The notes under the pieces were generated by a model that searched no databases, was not told the DNA's origin, and saw only the letters and a list, made by a program, of their open reading frames with translations. Below, piece by piece: positions 1-6,026 of a stretch of DNA of 6,266 nucleotides; the first letter of the stretch is position 1; every line of letters starts with the position of its first letter. The DNA is taken from NCBI GenBank assembly GCA_026984165.1, contig JALSSQ010000332.1, forward strand, positions 1-6,266, in the 5' to 3' direction. The DNA is from Sulfurovum sp. GTDB lineage: Bacteria > Campylobacterota > Campylobacteria > Campylobacterales > Sulfurovaceae. Made by a program: the position numbers and the translations under genes.

Positions 1-34
1 CTAGACCCTTAAAAAAAGTTAAATAGAAGTAGTA

Positions 35-50
35 AAGAGTAAAAACTCTT
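35..50 (-). other. Weak hairpin downstream of the adaptor gene
   Basis: AAGAGT (35-40) and ACTCTT (45-50) form a perfect 6-bp stem around a four-base loop, about 20 bases past the adaptor stop codon on the minus strand. A run of seven T on that strand (complement of 11-17) lies about 17 bases further on, too far for a standard intrinsic terminator. It could be a weak terminator, a processing site or chance in AT-rich DNA. Nothing else is recognisable in bases 1-70. Confidence 0.25.
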
Positions 51-70
51 CAAACAAAATGGAGATAAAA

Positions 71-898
71 CTAAATCGATATTTTAGCGTACATTCCAGG
101 AAATATGTTTTCATTTCCTTTATCAAAACGGATACGCATTTTTATCTTATGAGTCATAGGATTAGCATCAGGAACGATAGCATGAATCACACCTTTTGTT
201 TTATAATTAATAGAAGGAATAGTAACCGATACTTTCTGTCCTTCATGTACTCTAGCAATAATACTCTCAGGTATAGAAACATCAATCTCTAAACTTGACA
301 TATCTACTAACATAATAGTGAGCATGCCCGGCATCACCATATCTCCTACTTTAATATTACGCCGTACTACTACCCCATCCGATGGTGCTTTCATTTTAAT
401 ATAGTTATAAGTACTTGCTAACTGCTTGGCTTTAATATTTGATTCTTTGACCATAATCTGCATAGAATGAAGCATCGTTTCTACATTTGCTGCTTCAGCA
501 TCCAAATCTGCCATATCCATAAAATTTATTTTATTATCATTTCTATATCTATCACGAAGTAGCGCTTTTTTTGTATTGATGCGTTTTAATTTATCTCGCC
601 AAAATTCCACCATCGTTTTAGACTGTTCAAGCATCAAATCTGCTTGCATCTTCATCATATCAAACTCTGCAGATTCCAACTCGTACAAATCATCCTCACG
701 CTTTACTTTATCGCCTATCTTAACGAAAACTTTTTTAACGTACCCCATAAACCTAGAACCAATCATTTGTTGTCCATCTGAAACGACTGTGCCTGTAAGC
801 AAAATAGAATCCGATGTCGGTTGTTTTGTATGCAACTTCATTTCATTGGCGTGAATAAATGTACTCAAGAGTAATGCAACCAGTATATTTTTTCCCAT
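71..898 (-). CDS. RND-type efflux periplasmic adaptor subunit (HlyD/MFP family), short form
   Basis: This is a 275-residue exported adaptor that would join an inner-membrane RND permease to an outer-membrane channel. The start at 898 is chosen because it gives a clean signal peptide (MGKNILVALLLSTFIHA, residues 1-17) and has AGGA just upstream; a longer frame back to 943 would overlap the cytochrome gene and bury the signal. After it come a first lipoyl-like half (about 51-79, with GYVKKVFVKIGDKVK), a helical hairpin rich in M, K, E and L (about 80-155), the second lipoyl half (MKAPSDGVVV from residue 169, then VKVGD-like IKVGDMV) and a beta-barrel region ending in PGMYAKISI. It is shorter than CusB/AcrA-type adaptors (usually about 370-400), with little or no membrane-proximal domain. 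The start lies 8 bases after the cytochrome stop and the ribosome site overlaps that stop, so translation is probably coupled. The substrate is unknown; the matching permease would be expected beyond the left edge. Confidence 0.88.
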   Translation of the reverse strand: MGKNILVALLLSTFIHANEMKLHTKQPTSDSILLTGTVVSDGQQMIGSRFMGYVKKVFVKIGDKVKREDDLYELESAEFDMMKMQADLMLEQSKTMVEFWRDKLKRINTKKALLRDRYRNDNKINFMDMADLDAEAANVETMLHSMQIMVKESNIKAKQLASTYNYIKMKAPSDGVVVRRNIKVGDMVMPGMLTIMLVDMSSLEIDVSIPESIIARVHEGQKVSVTIPSINYKTKGVIHAIVPDANPMTHKIKMRIRFDKGNENIFPGMYAKISI

Positions 899-906
899 TC
901 TTTTTC

Positions 907-1317
907 CTACCACTTTCTTAGGCTTGTATGACATTTCATACATTCTGCTGTCACTCTGTTATAAATATTGAGTGCATATTGTGCATCTCCTGCTTTAAAA
1001 TGCTCTACAATATCTTCTGCATACTTTTGTATTCTTCTTTGTGTTCTTCCGGTCATAGCATTATTATCATTCATCCACTTTTCATAAACATCTTTTGTAT
1101 TCTGCTCTTTCGTAGTTGGTCCTACTTTAATAATTGTATTTTTCAAATCTTCTGCACCAGCTGTTACAATATCTAGATTATTATAAAAGAATCCGGATTG
1201 AATATCTTGCATAGCTTGTGCCATTTTTTGCATATCCAAAATCCTATCAGCTTGCGTATATCCTTCTGCTAATCCTAGTGTCACTAACGCCATACAGGAG
1301 ATTAATATTTTTTTCAT
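907..1317 (-). CDS. Exported class II (c'-like) monoheme cytochrome c
   Basis: This is a 136-residue protein with an N-terminal signal peptide (MKKILISCMALVTLGLA) and one heme-binding motif, CMKCH, at residues 126-130, almost at the C-terminus. A C-terminal CxxCH in a roughly 120-residue mostly helical mature protein is the hallmark of class II cytochromes (cytochrome c' and c556), four-helix bundles in the periplasm. Methionines in the first helix (MQKMAQAMQ, about residues 28-36) could supply a sixth iron ligand, as in c556; I cannot decide between five- and six-coordinate heme. The start at 1317 follows AAGGTGG by five bases and begins the signal peptide; the frame could run to 1362 but would place 15 charged residues before the signal. 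It is the first gene of a pair with the RND adaptor. Cytochrome c' proteins are known for NO binding and electron transfer, but a role tied to the efflux pump is inference. Confidence 0.85.
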   Translation of the reverse strand: MKKILISCMALVTLGLAEGYTQADRILDMQKMAQAMQDIQSGFFYNNLDIVTAGAEDLKNTIIKVGPTTKEQNTKDVYEKWMNDNNAMTGRTQRRIQKYAEDIVEHFKAGDAQYALNIYNRVTAECMKCHTSLRKW

Positions 1318-1404
1318 TTTATCCACCTTCTTTTTACCATAATCATATACAAAATAAATCATAATTGACTAAAAAATACAATTAATTTTATTCTTAATAG
1401 GGAA

Positions 1405-1410
1405 ATTGTA
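1405..1410 (-). promoter_or_regulatory. Possible -10 box for the cytochrome-adaptor operon
   Basis: On the minus strand this reads TACAAT, preceded by TTTGA, about 88 bases before the cytochrome start. No good -35 hexamer is seen, which is usual for Campylobacterota sigma-70 promoters. In DNA this AT-rich such a match is easily accidental. Confidence 0.25.
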
Positions 1411-1658
1411 TCAAATTCTCGCTAAATAGTTTGTTATCATAAGTTTTGAATTTATAAAAACATATTAAAATTTTATTATTAATCAAATATTTAAATTATT
1501 ATTAATAATAATTATATAGAATACAATAGGAAATTATTTGCTATATTATATTAAAGAAAAAGAAATATTTTATTATAAATATTTCATTTATAAATTTATT
1601 TATAATTAATATAAATTAATATTATTTAATTATAAGTACTATTTAAGTCAATTTAATT

Positions 1659-1690
1659 TATAATTCATCTTACATGTATCATTTTATAGT
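1659..1690 (+). promoter_or_regulatory. Candidate promoter region for the hendecad-protein operon
   Basis: Two -10-like hexamers lie here: TATAAT at 1659-1664 and TATAGT at 1685-1690, which would give leaders of roughly 75 or 50 bases before the ATG at 1747. No clear TTGACA-like -35 box accompanies either. The second is the nearer and lies at the edge of the AT block, but the choice cannot be made by eye. Confidence 0.35.
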
Positions 1691-1746
1691 GCAATCAATA
1701 TTCATGTCACTACTATTTTGATATTAACAATAAAAAAGGAACCACA

Positions 1747-2364
1747 ATGAAAAAATTAATCACTACAAGTGTAGCAGCTGCTGCATTGTTTACAAGCGTA
1801 CAAGCAGACTTTAGCTTTGGAGATATGTTTAAAGATATGAAGGAAGCCGCCATTAGTATGAGTAAAGATGCAAAAGATTCAGTTACATCTATGAAAGATG
1901 GTATGGTAGAAACTTCCAAATCTGCAGAGAGAACAGTCACCAATGTAAGTGCCGATGCTAAAGATTCTACAGTTAAAGTATCTGATGATCTTAAAACTGC
2001 TGAAGTCTCTACTTCTAAAGATACCAGAGATTCTGCTACTTCTATCTCCACAGATACAAAAGAATCTATCACAAATACAACAAAAGATATGAAAGATTCT
2101 GCCACTATTGCATCTAAAGACATGAAAGATTCTGCTGTTTCTGTATCTAAAGATGTAAATGATGCAGCTAAAACCGTATCTAATGACACAACTACTTCAG
2201 TAAAAACAGTATCTGACAATGCAAGTTCGACAGCTACAACAGTATCTAATGACTCTACATCTTCAGTTAAAAATGTAACAGAAAATGTAAACGACTCTGT
2301 AAAAACCATCTCTTCCGATGATTATGCAGAATATATGAGACTTAAAAACGCTGCAAATAAATAA
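1747..2364 (+). CDS. Exported hendecad-repeat (LEA-like) protein, copy 1
   Basis: This is a 205-residue protein of unknown function. A Sec signal peptide (MKKLITTSVAAAALFTSVQA, residues 1-20) is followed by an 18-residue cap starting DFSFGDMFKDMK, one 11-residue unit (39-49), an 18-residue segment (50-67), eleven consecutive 11-residue units (68-188) and a C-terminal cap with DDYAEYMRLK. Typical units are SKDMKDSAVSV and SNDTTTSVKTV, with small hydrophobic residues at positions 4, 8 and 11, as expected of a right-handed amphipathic helix. The mature part has no Pro, Cys, Trp, His or Gln and is rich in Ser, Thr, Lys and Asp. Similar 11-mer periodicity is known in LEA group 3 desiccation proteins, apolipoproteins and synucleins, so stress protection or surface/lipid binding are possible, but this is inference. 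AAGGA sits six bases before the ATG. The stop is 23 bases before a paralogue of identical length, indicating one operon. Confidence 0.85.
   Translation: MKKLITTSVAAAALFTSVQADFSFGDMFKDMKEAAISMSKDAKDSVTSMKDGMVETSKSAERTVTNVSADAKDSTVKVSDDLKTAEVSTSKDTRDSATSISTDTKESITNTTKDMKDSATIASKDMKDSAVSVSKDVNDAAKTVSNDTTTSVKTVSDNASSTATTVSNDSTSSVKNVTENVNDSVKTISSDDYAEYMRLKNAANK
1861..2310 (+). repeat. Hendecad (33-base, protein-level) repeat region of copy 1
   Basis: Residues 39-188 consist of one 11-residue unit, an 18-residue (11+7) segment and eleven uninterrupted 11-residue units. The consensus is roughly S-[KND]-D-x-x-[DT]-S-[AV]-x-[TSN]-[VI]. Early units carry KD/KDS charges and later ones shift to SND..SVK. 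The repeat is conserved in protein rather than in DNA: codons differ between units, so it is old rather than a fresh microsatellite. Confidence 0.85.
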
Positions 2365-2387
2365 CGAATTTAACAAGGATGAAACAA

Positions 2388-3005
2388 ATGAAAAAAATAA
2401 TAACTGCAAGTGTTTTTGTATGTACATTCTATACAGGTGTACAGGCAGACTTTAGCTTTGGAGATATGTTCAAAGATATGAAAGATGCTGCTATCAGTAT
2501 AAGTCACGATGCTAAAGACTCTGTAAGCTCAATAAAAGATGGCATGGTAGAAACTTCTAAATCTGCAGAAAGGACAGTCACCAATGTGAGTGCTGATGCT
2601 AAAGATTCTACGGTTAAAGTATCTGATGATATGAAAACAATGGAAGTGAATACAACTGCCGATGCTAAAACAGCAACAACAGATGTATCAACTGATACCA
2701 AGGATGCATTAAAAAGCACGACAACTGACTTAAAAGATTCTGCCAATGTAGCATCCAAAGAAATGAAAGACTCAACTGTCTCTGTATCGAATGATACAAC
2801 AAATACCGTAAAAACAGTATCAAATGATGCAACAACTTCTGTAAAAAACACTACAGACAATGCAAGTACTTCTGTCAAAACTATTTCTGATAATGCAACA
2901 AGTTCGGTAAAAAATGTATCAGACAACGTTAATGATTCCGTCAAAACGATTTCAATTGATGATTATAATGAATACATGAAACTAAAAGAAAATGCATCAA
3001 AATAA
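2388..3005 (+). CDS. Exported hendecad-repeat (LEA-like) protein, copy 2
   Basis: This paralogue of the gene just upstream also has 205 residues when started at 2388, which is preferred over 2379 because AAGGA (2375-2379) then sits eight bases upstream and the signal peptide (MKKIITASVFVCTFYTGVQA, 1-20) starts with the same MKK. Architecture is unit-for-unit the same: cap DFSFGDMFKDMK, one 11-mer, the identical 18-residue segment, eleven 11-mers (68-188) and a terminal cap with DDYNEYMKLK. An ungapped hand alignment of the mature parts gives about 131 of 185 identical positions (about 70%). Residues 50-81 are fully identical, while units near 90-100 are strongly diverged. The mature part has no Pro, Cys, Trp or Gln. 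It shares the promoter of copy 1 and is followed by a hairpin terminator. Function is unknown; a periplasmic helical filament, LEA-like protectant or membrane-surface coat are the candidates. Confidence 0.85.
   Translation: MKKIITASVFVCTFYTGVQADFSFGDMFKDMKDAAISISHDAKDSVSSIKDGMVETSKSAERTVTNVSADAKDSTVKVSDDMKTMEVNTTADAKTATTDVSTDTKDALKSTTTDLKDSANVASKEMKDSTVSVSNDTTNTVKTVSNDATTSVKNTTDNASTSVKTISDNATSSVKNVSDNVNDSVKTISIDDYNEYMKLKENASK
2502..2951 (+). repeat. Hendecad (33-base, protein-level) repeat region of copy 2
   Basis: This has the same layout as in copy 1: one 11-mer, the 18-residue segment, then eleven 11-mers, with no gained or lost unit. The last units are the most regular, for example SDNATSSVKNV and SDNVNDSVKTI. 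Confidence 0.85.
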
Positions 3006-3037
3006 TCTTTCAGACAATATAATCTTTCCTAACTAAT

Positions 3038-3080
3038 CTCAAAACTACCATTACATTTGGTAGCTTTGAGAGCTCTTTTT
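3038..3080 (+). terminator. Rho-independent terminator of the hendecad operon
   Basis: CTCAAAACTACCA (3038-3050) pairs with TGGTAGCTTTGAG (3058-3070) at 12 of 13 positions (one A-C mismatch) around a seven-base loop. CTCTTTTT follows, ending in five T at 3076-3080. It lies 32 bases after the stop of copy 2 and separates the operon from the large gene at 3160. Confidence 0.85.
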
Positions 3081-3135
3081 ACTAAATAATAATCTTTATT
3101 TATGATATATGCTTACTTTATGCTAAACTATTGAT

Positions 3136-3141
3136 TAGAAT
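3136..3141 (+). promoter_or_regulatory. Possible -10 box for the DUF302-like gene
   Basis: TAGAAT lies 18 bases before the TTG start, with a poor TTACTT 17 bases upstream (3113-3118). It would give a very short leader. Another candidate, TATGCT at 3119-3124, cannot be excluded. A promoter is expected here because a strong terminator precedes this gene. Confidence 0.25.
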
Positions 3142-3159
3142 AATTAAAAAAGGATACTT

Positions 3160-5268
3160 TTGGCACATTTCATAAAAATAATACTCGCAACATTCACTAT
3201 ACTTCCAGTCATTCTTCTAGCAAATACATCAACAAACATATCTACATCAACTAAAATACATAATCTAGCTATTGACCATACCATTAAAGGGGATATTCAA
3301 AAAGAGTATAACACAATGGTTGAAAAAAAACTCAAAACCATCGACTTTAAAGTTACAGATCCACATAAAAGAGTCAATGACCAATATGAAATCAAATGGG
3401 GAAAAACCATGTTAGATGTTCTAAGTTTTATGCCCATAGTGAACGATAAGGTTATTCTGCCTCTTTTAAATATAGACCCACGTATAGCAGGATTTGCACC
3501 GTTTAATCTACTCATTTACAAAAAACACGATGAAAATATGACCCATATAGGTCACTTACAACCTGAAGTCATGTTAAATATGCTCAAAATAACCGACCAA
3601 GAAGTCAGAAAAAAATTTACAGCACCTTTTTCCTCTCTTGATACGATGATAGAAAAAGAGTTAGGTAGCAAAAAGAACATCATGCCCTATAAAAAACTTC
3701 CCGAAAAAACAATGATCAATTATGAATACCCATTTGAAACACCGAAAGATATGGAAGACTTTATAGATGAGTTTCAAAATAATTTTGAACAAGCATTCAT
3801 TGACAAAGGCTATCTCATTGCTGGATTTCATAACTTCATGGAAGCCACAGACGATGCAAACAAAATACTTTCAGATTATAAGGCTTTTTGGACATATTCC
3901 CTTTGTCATTTAGAATTTTCATATAATATGTTCGACACCCAAGTTGCCAGACCAGATGCAGGTCTTTTTGCTCCATGTACCATGTATATGTATATTAGAA
4001 AAGGCAGCAACAAAGTAGTCATCGGCATGATTAGACTACATAACTGGTCGGACACTTTAGGCATTACAGATACCAAACGCCTTTCCTTGATTGAAAAACT
4101 AGATACAGAGATACCTGACATACTAGAAAGTTTGGGTATGAAATCAGTACCTAATGTAAATCCACTCCTTAAGCACAAAGATGTTTCTTCTAGTACAAAA
4201 AAACAAAGTACTACAACAAAAGAAAAAACGACAACACCTTCTACACTTGTTACATCAAAAACGAAAGAAAAAAAACCACAAACGACAAGACCTACAAGCA
4301 TCACAAAAGTTGCAAAGATAGAAAAAATTAAAATAGGAAATAAAACCGTTACCATTGCTATTCCAAAAGTACCTCAGGCAATTAAATGTAACTCCACGAA
4401 TTATAATGCGGGGACAGAGAGAAGTATTAAATTTTCAAAGCGTATACCACCAAACTACAAGCCACATAGTTTTGACAGATCACAAAAAGCAAAAACATCT
4501 ACCCATACTAGAATTGGCGAAGTCAATCATGGAAAAATTTCTGCTTATCTGCGTGGAAACTTTATGACCATTGATACAGCAAAAGAAAAACTGAAAGCAG
4601 CTGGTTTTACAATCATTACTGTAGCACCCATCAATAAAAAAGAAGATTTAATTTCTATCGTCTTTACAGACAAAACATTACTTGCTATGGCGAATAAAGA
4701 AAATCGTGGATTTATAGCATCATTACGTCTGCTCGTAGATACCAAAGAAAAAACTATAAGTATTACCAATCCTCTTTATATGGCTAAAGGATTCCTGCAA
4801 AATGATTTTGATGAAACAAATGCCAATAAAATACTTGCAAGACTACTCACACAGTTTACTGACCTAAGTAACTCAAAAGATACACTAAAGTTTCAACTGT
4901 TGCCAAAATACCAATTTATGAAAGGTATGCCACATTTCCAAGATATGGTGGAAGTAGCTTCAGGGAAAAATCTTTTAGAAAAAATTAAAAATAATGACAA
5001 AGTTGTCTTTACCCAAACACTTAAAAATGGTGCAACTCTCATAGGTATAAAACTCAGTAAGAGAACCAATAAATTTATCAAAAGAATCGGTAGAAATAAT
5101 GCAGCAATGCTACCATACCCTATTCTCATAGAAAACGGTAAAGCAAAAATACTTGACCCAAAATACTATATTTCTTTCATGTATCCACTACTTACCATGT
5201 CAGAATTTATGACTATCGCAACAGTACCCGACGCGATGATAAAAGATTGTCAAAAGGTATTTAAATAA
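3160..5268 (+). CDS. Large exported protein with DUF302-like modules, function unknown
   Basis: This is a 702-residue protein starting with TTG: AAGGA lies five bases upstream and the start gives a good signal peptide (MAHFIKIILATFTILPVILLA, 1-21, no lipobox Cys); no internal ATG would keep the signal. Residues about 187-328 resemble a DUF302 domain, with SLCHLEFS (Cys249) and PDAGLFAPC (Cys273). Residues about 57-170 look like a diverged copy (PRIAGFAPFNLLIY). A Thr/Lys/Ser-rich linker (343-386) follows, then a second half (about 430-702) with GFIASLRLLVD, ITNPLY, MLPYPILIENGKAKILDPKYY and a C-terminal Cys698. There are only four Cys (249, 273, 410, 698). The gene stands alone, between the terminator at 3038-3080 and convergent efp. 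DUF302 proteins are often found in sulfur-oxidising and Campylobacterota genomes without a proven role. The DUF302 assignment is by eye; the second half is not assigned to a named family. Confidence 0.75.
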   Translation: MAHFIKIILATFTILPVILLANTSTNISTSTKIHNLAIDHTIKGDIQKEYNTMVEKKLKTIDFKVTDPHKRVNDQYEIKWGKTMLDVLSFMPIVNDKVILPLLNIDPRIAGFAPFNLLIYKKHDENMTHIGHLQPEVMLNMLKITDQEVRKKFTAPFSSLDTMIEKELGSKKNIMPYKKLPEKTMINYEYPFETPKDMEDFIDEFQNNFEQAFIDKGYLIAGFHNFMEATDDANKILSDYKAFWTYSLCHLEFSYNMFDTQVARPDAGLFAPCTMYMYIRKGSNKVVIGMIRLHNWSDTLGITDTKRLSLIEKLDTEIPDILESLGMKSVPNVNPLLKHKDVSSSTKKQSTTTKEKTTTPSTLVTSKTKEKKPQTTRPTSITKVAKIEKIKIGNKTVTIAIPKVPQAIKCNSTNYNAGTERSIKFSKRIPPNYKPHSFDRSQKAKTSTHTRIGEVNHGKISAYLRGNFMTIDTAKEKLKAAGFTIITVAPINKKEDLISIVFTDKTLLAMANKENRGFIASLRLLVDTKEKTISITNPLYMAKGFLQNDFDETNANKILARLLTQFTDLSNSKDTLKFQLLPKYQFMKGMPHFQDMVEVASGKNLLEKIKNNDKVVFTQTLKNGATLIGIKLSKRTNKFIKRIGRNNAAMLPYPILIENGKAKILDPKYYISFMYPLLTMSEFMTIATVPDAMIKDCQKVFK

Positions 5269-5301
5269 AAAAGAAAGAACATCCAAATATAATGTTCTTT
5301 C
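5267..5301 (-). terminator. Rho-independent terminator of efp
   Basis: A perfect 10-bp stem (GAAAGAACAT at 5273-5282, ATGTTCTTTC at 5292-5301) encloses a nine-base loop. Read on the minus strand it is followed at once by six T (complement of 5267-5272), the classic intrinsic terminator pattern for efp, which ends at 5313. The T-run overlaps the last two bases of the large plus-strand gene's TAA. On the plus strand no T-run follows, so it serves mainly efp, though the stem may also affect the convergent transcript. Confidence 0.85.
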
Positions 5302-5312
5302 CAGCTAAAGTG

Positions 5313-5879
5313 CTACTTCGCTTTTTCCAAATACTTACCTTCTACTGTATCTACAACAATTTTTTGACCTTCTAAGACAAAAAATGGTACTTGTACTACT
5401 GCTCCAGAATCTAAAGTGGCAGGCTTTTTACCTCCCTGTGAATCACCTTTGAAGTTAGGGGGTGTTTCTACAACTGTGTAGGTTGCTGTTTGTGGTATCT
5501 CTACTGAAATAGCTTTACCACCATGGAACAAAATCTCTGCCTCCATACCATCTACCATAAAATCAAATGTCTCCTTACCCACCTGATCATGCGTGAGTCC
5601 TATCTGCTCATACGTTGTTGTATCCATAAACTGGAGCATATCGCCATCATCATAAAGATACTGCATAGTCTTTTGCTCCAGTTCTGGTACCTCAAACTTA
5701 TCACCAGCATGCACAGTCTTTTCTATCACCTTGCCTGTTTCAAGATTTTTAATTTTCATACGTACAAATGCTGCCCCTTTACCAGGTTTAACATGTTGAA
5801 ATTCTGTTACTCTATAGGGATTACCTGTTATCTCAAGGCGTGCACCTTTTTTAATGTCACCCATTCCAATTGTAGCCAT
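5313..5879 (-). CDS. efp: Elongation factor P
   Basis: EF-P is a 188-residue cytoplasmic translation factor that enters the ribosome between the P and E sites and relieves stalling at consecutive prolines. Full length matches the family. The N-terminal KOW-like domain carries HVKPGKGAAFVR with Lys34, the position modified by beta-lysylation in the EpmA/EpmB type of EF-P; central YLYDDGDMLQFMDTTTYEQ and C-terminal GGKKPATLDSGAVVQVP plus VDTVEGKYLEK match the OB domains and family signature. The presence of Lys rather than Arg at position 34 points away from the EarP rhamnosylation type. AAGGAG lies five bases before the ATG. It stands as a single gene with its own -10 box and terminator, 173 bases downstream of the RND permease stop, separated by heptamer repeats. 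Confidence 0.98.
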   Translation of the reverse strand: MATIGMGDIKKGARLEITGNPYRVTEFQHVKPGKGAAFVRMKIKNLETGKVIEKTVHAGDKFEVPELEQKTMQYLYDDGDMLQFMDTTTYEQIGLTHDQVGKETFDFMVDGMEAEILFHGGKAISVEIPQTATYTVVETPPNFKGDSQGGKKPATLDSGAVVQVPFFVLEGQKIVVDTVEGKYLEKAK

Positions 5880-5905
5880 AGTAGCTCCTTAAAAAAATAT
5901 GAGTG

Positions 5906-5911
5906 ATTATA
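5906..5911 (-). promoter_or_regulatory. efp: -10 box of the efp promoter
   Basis: On the minus strand this is GC-TATAAT, a perfect -10 hexamer 26 bases before the efp ATG. No TTGACA-like -35 is present; at 17 bases' spacing the minus strand reads CTCCTT (5929-5934). That lies just outside the perfect heptamer array, so copy-number change would alter sequence upstream of -35 without changing the -10/-35 spacing. Confidence 0.6.
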
Positions 5912-5940
5912 GCAAATAGTTGATAAAGAAGGAGGCAATA

Positions 5941-6003
5941 GGAGGTAGGAGGTAGGAGGTAGGAGGTAGGAGGTAGGAGGTAGGAGGTAGGAGGTAGGAG
6001 GTA
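5941..6003 (+). repeat. Tandem heptamer array, (GGAGGTA) x 9
   Basis: Nine perfect, uninterrupted copies of a 7-base unit fill 63 bases. A decayed relative, GGAGGCAATA (5931-5940), precedes it. Each junction forms AGGAGGT, the exact complement of ACCUCCU at the usual 3' end of bacterial 16S rRNA, so nine perfect Shine-Dalgarno-like sites stand in a row on the plus strand without a start codon or gene after them. The strand is also rich in GG pairs that could form two-layer G-quadruplexes. It lies directly upstream of the efp promoter and in the 3' flank of the RND permease gene. Perfect identity of all copies points to recent slippage. Confidence 0.97.
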
Positions 6004-6026
6004 ATTTTTCATACCTAACCTTAACT

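Larger units (their letters stand above)
1363..1746. other. Divergent, extremely AT-rich intergenic region without a gene
   Basis: This spacer separates the minus-strand cytochrome operon from the plus-strand hendecad operon. From 1441 to 1680 I count 22 G or C in 240 bases (about 9%), well below the flanking genes. It has many short AT inverted repeats, for example TTATAAA (1573-1579) with TTTATAA (1587-1593), but such stems are expected by chance here. No open reading frame, tRNA or conserved RNA structure was recognised. It probably carries both divergent promoters, and may act as a curved or protein-bound upstream region. Confidence 0.6.

Noticed and set aside
896..943. Longer N-terminus for the adaptor, starting at 943
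   Set aside because: It would overlap the heme-motif end of the cytochrome gene and put 15 charged residues before an evident signal peptide; the start at 898 has its own AGGA.
1294..1317. Lipoprotein box in the cytochrome (LISC near residues 5-8)
   Set aside because: The Cys is at residue 8, before the hydrophobic core, so it cannot be a signal peptidase II site; ordinary cleavage after GLA is more likely.
1713..2309. 198-codon open frame on the minus strand opposite hendecad copy 1
   Set aside because: It mirrors the repetitive Ser/Thr/Asp codons of the plus-strand gene, lacks a ribosome site, and a similar frame appears opposite copy 2 (2504-2944). The plus frame has signal peptide, ribosome site and terminator.
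1861..2951. DNA-level 33-base minisatellite in the hendecad genes
   Set aside because: Codons and many residues differ from unit to unit, so periodicity is kept at protein level only; there is no sign of recent slippage.
3906..4355. 149-codon minus-strand frame opposite the linker of the large gene
   Set aside because: Its Val/Phe-rich sequence is the antisense of the Thr/Lys linker and nearby codons; there is no ribosome site and the plus frame is continuous over 702 codons.
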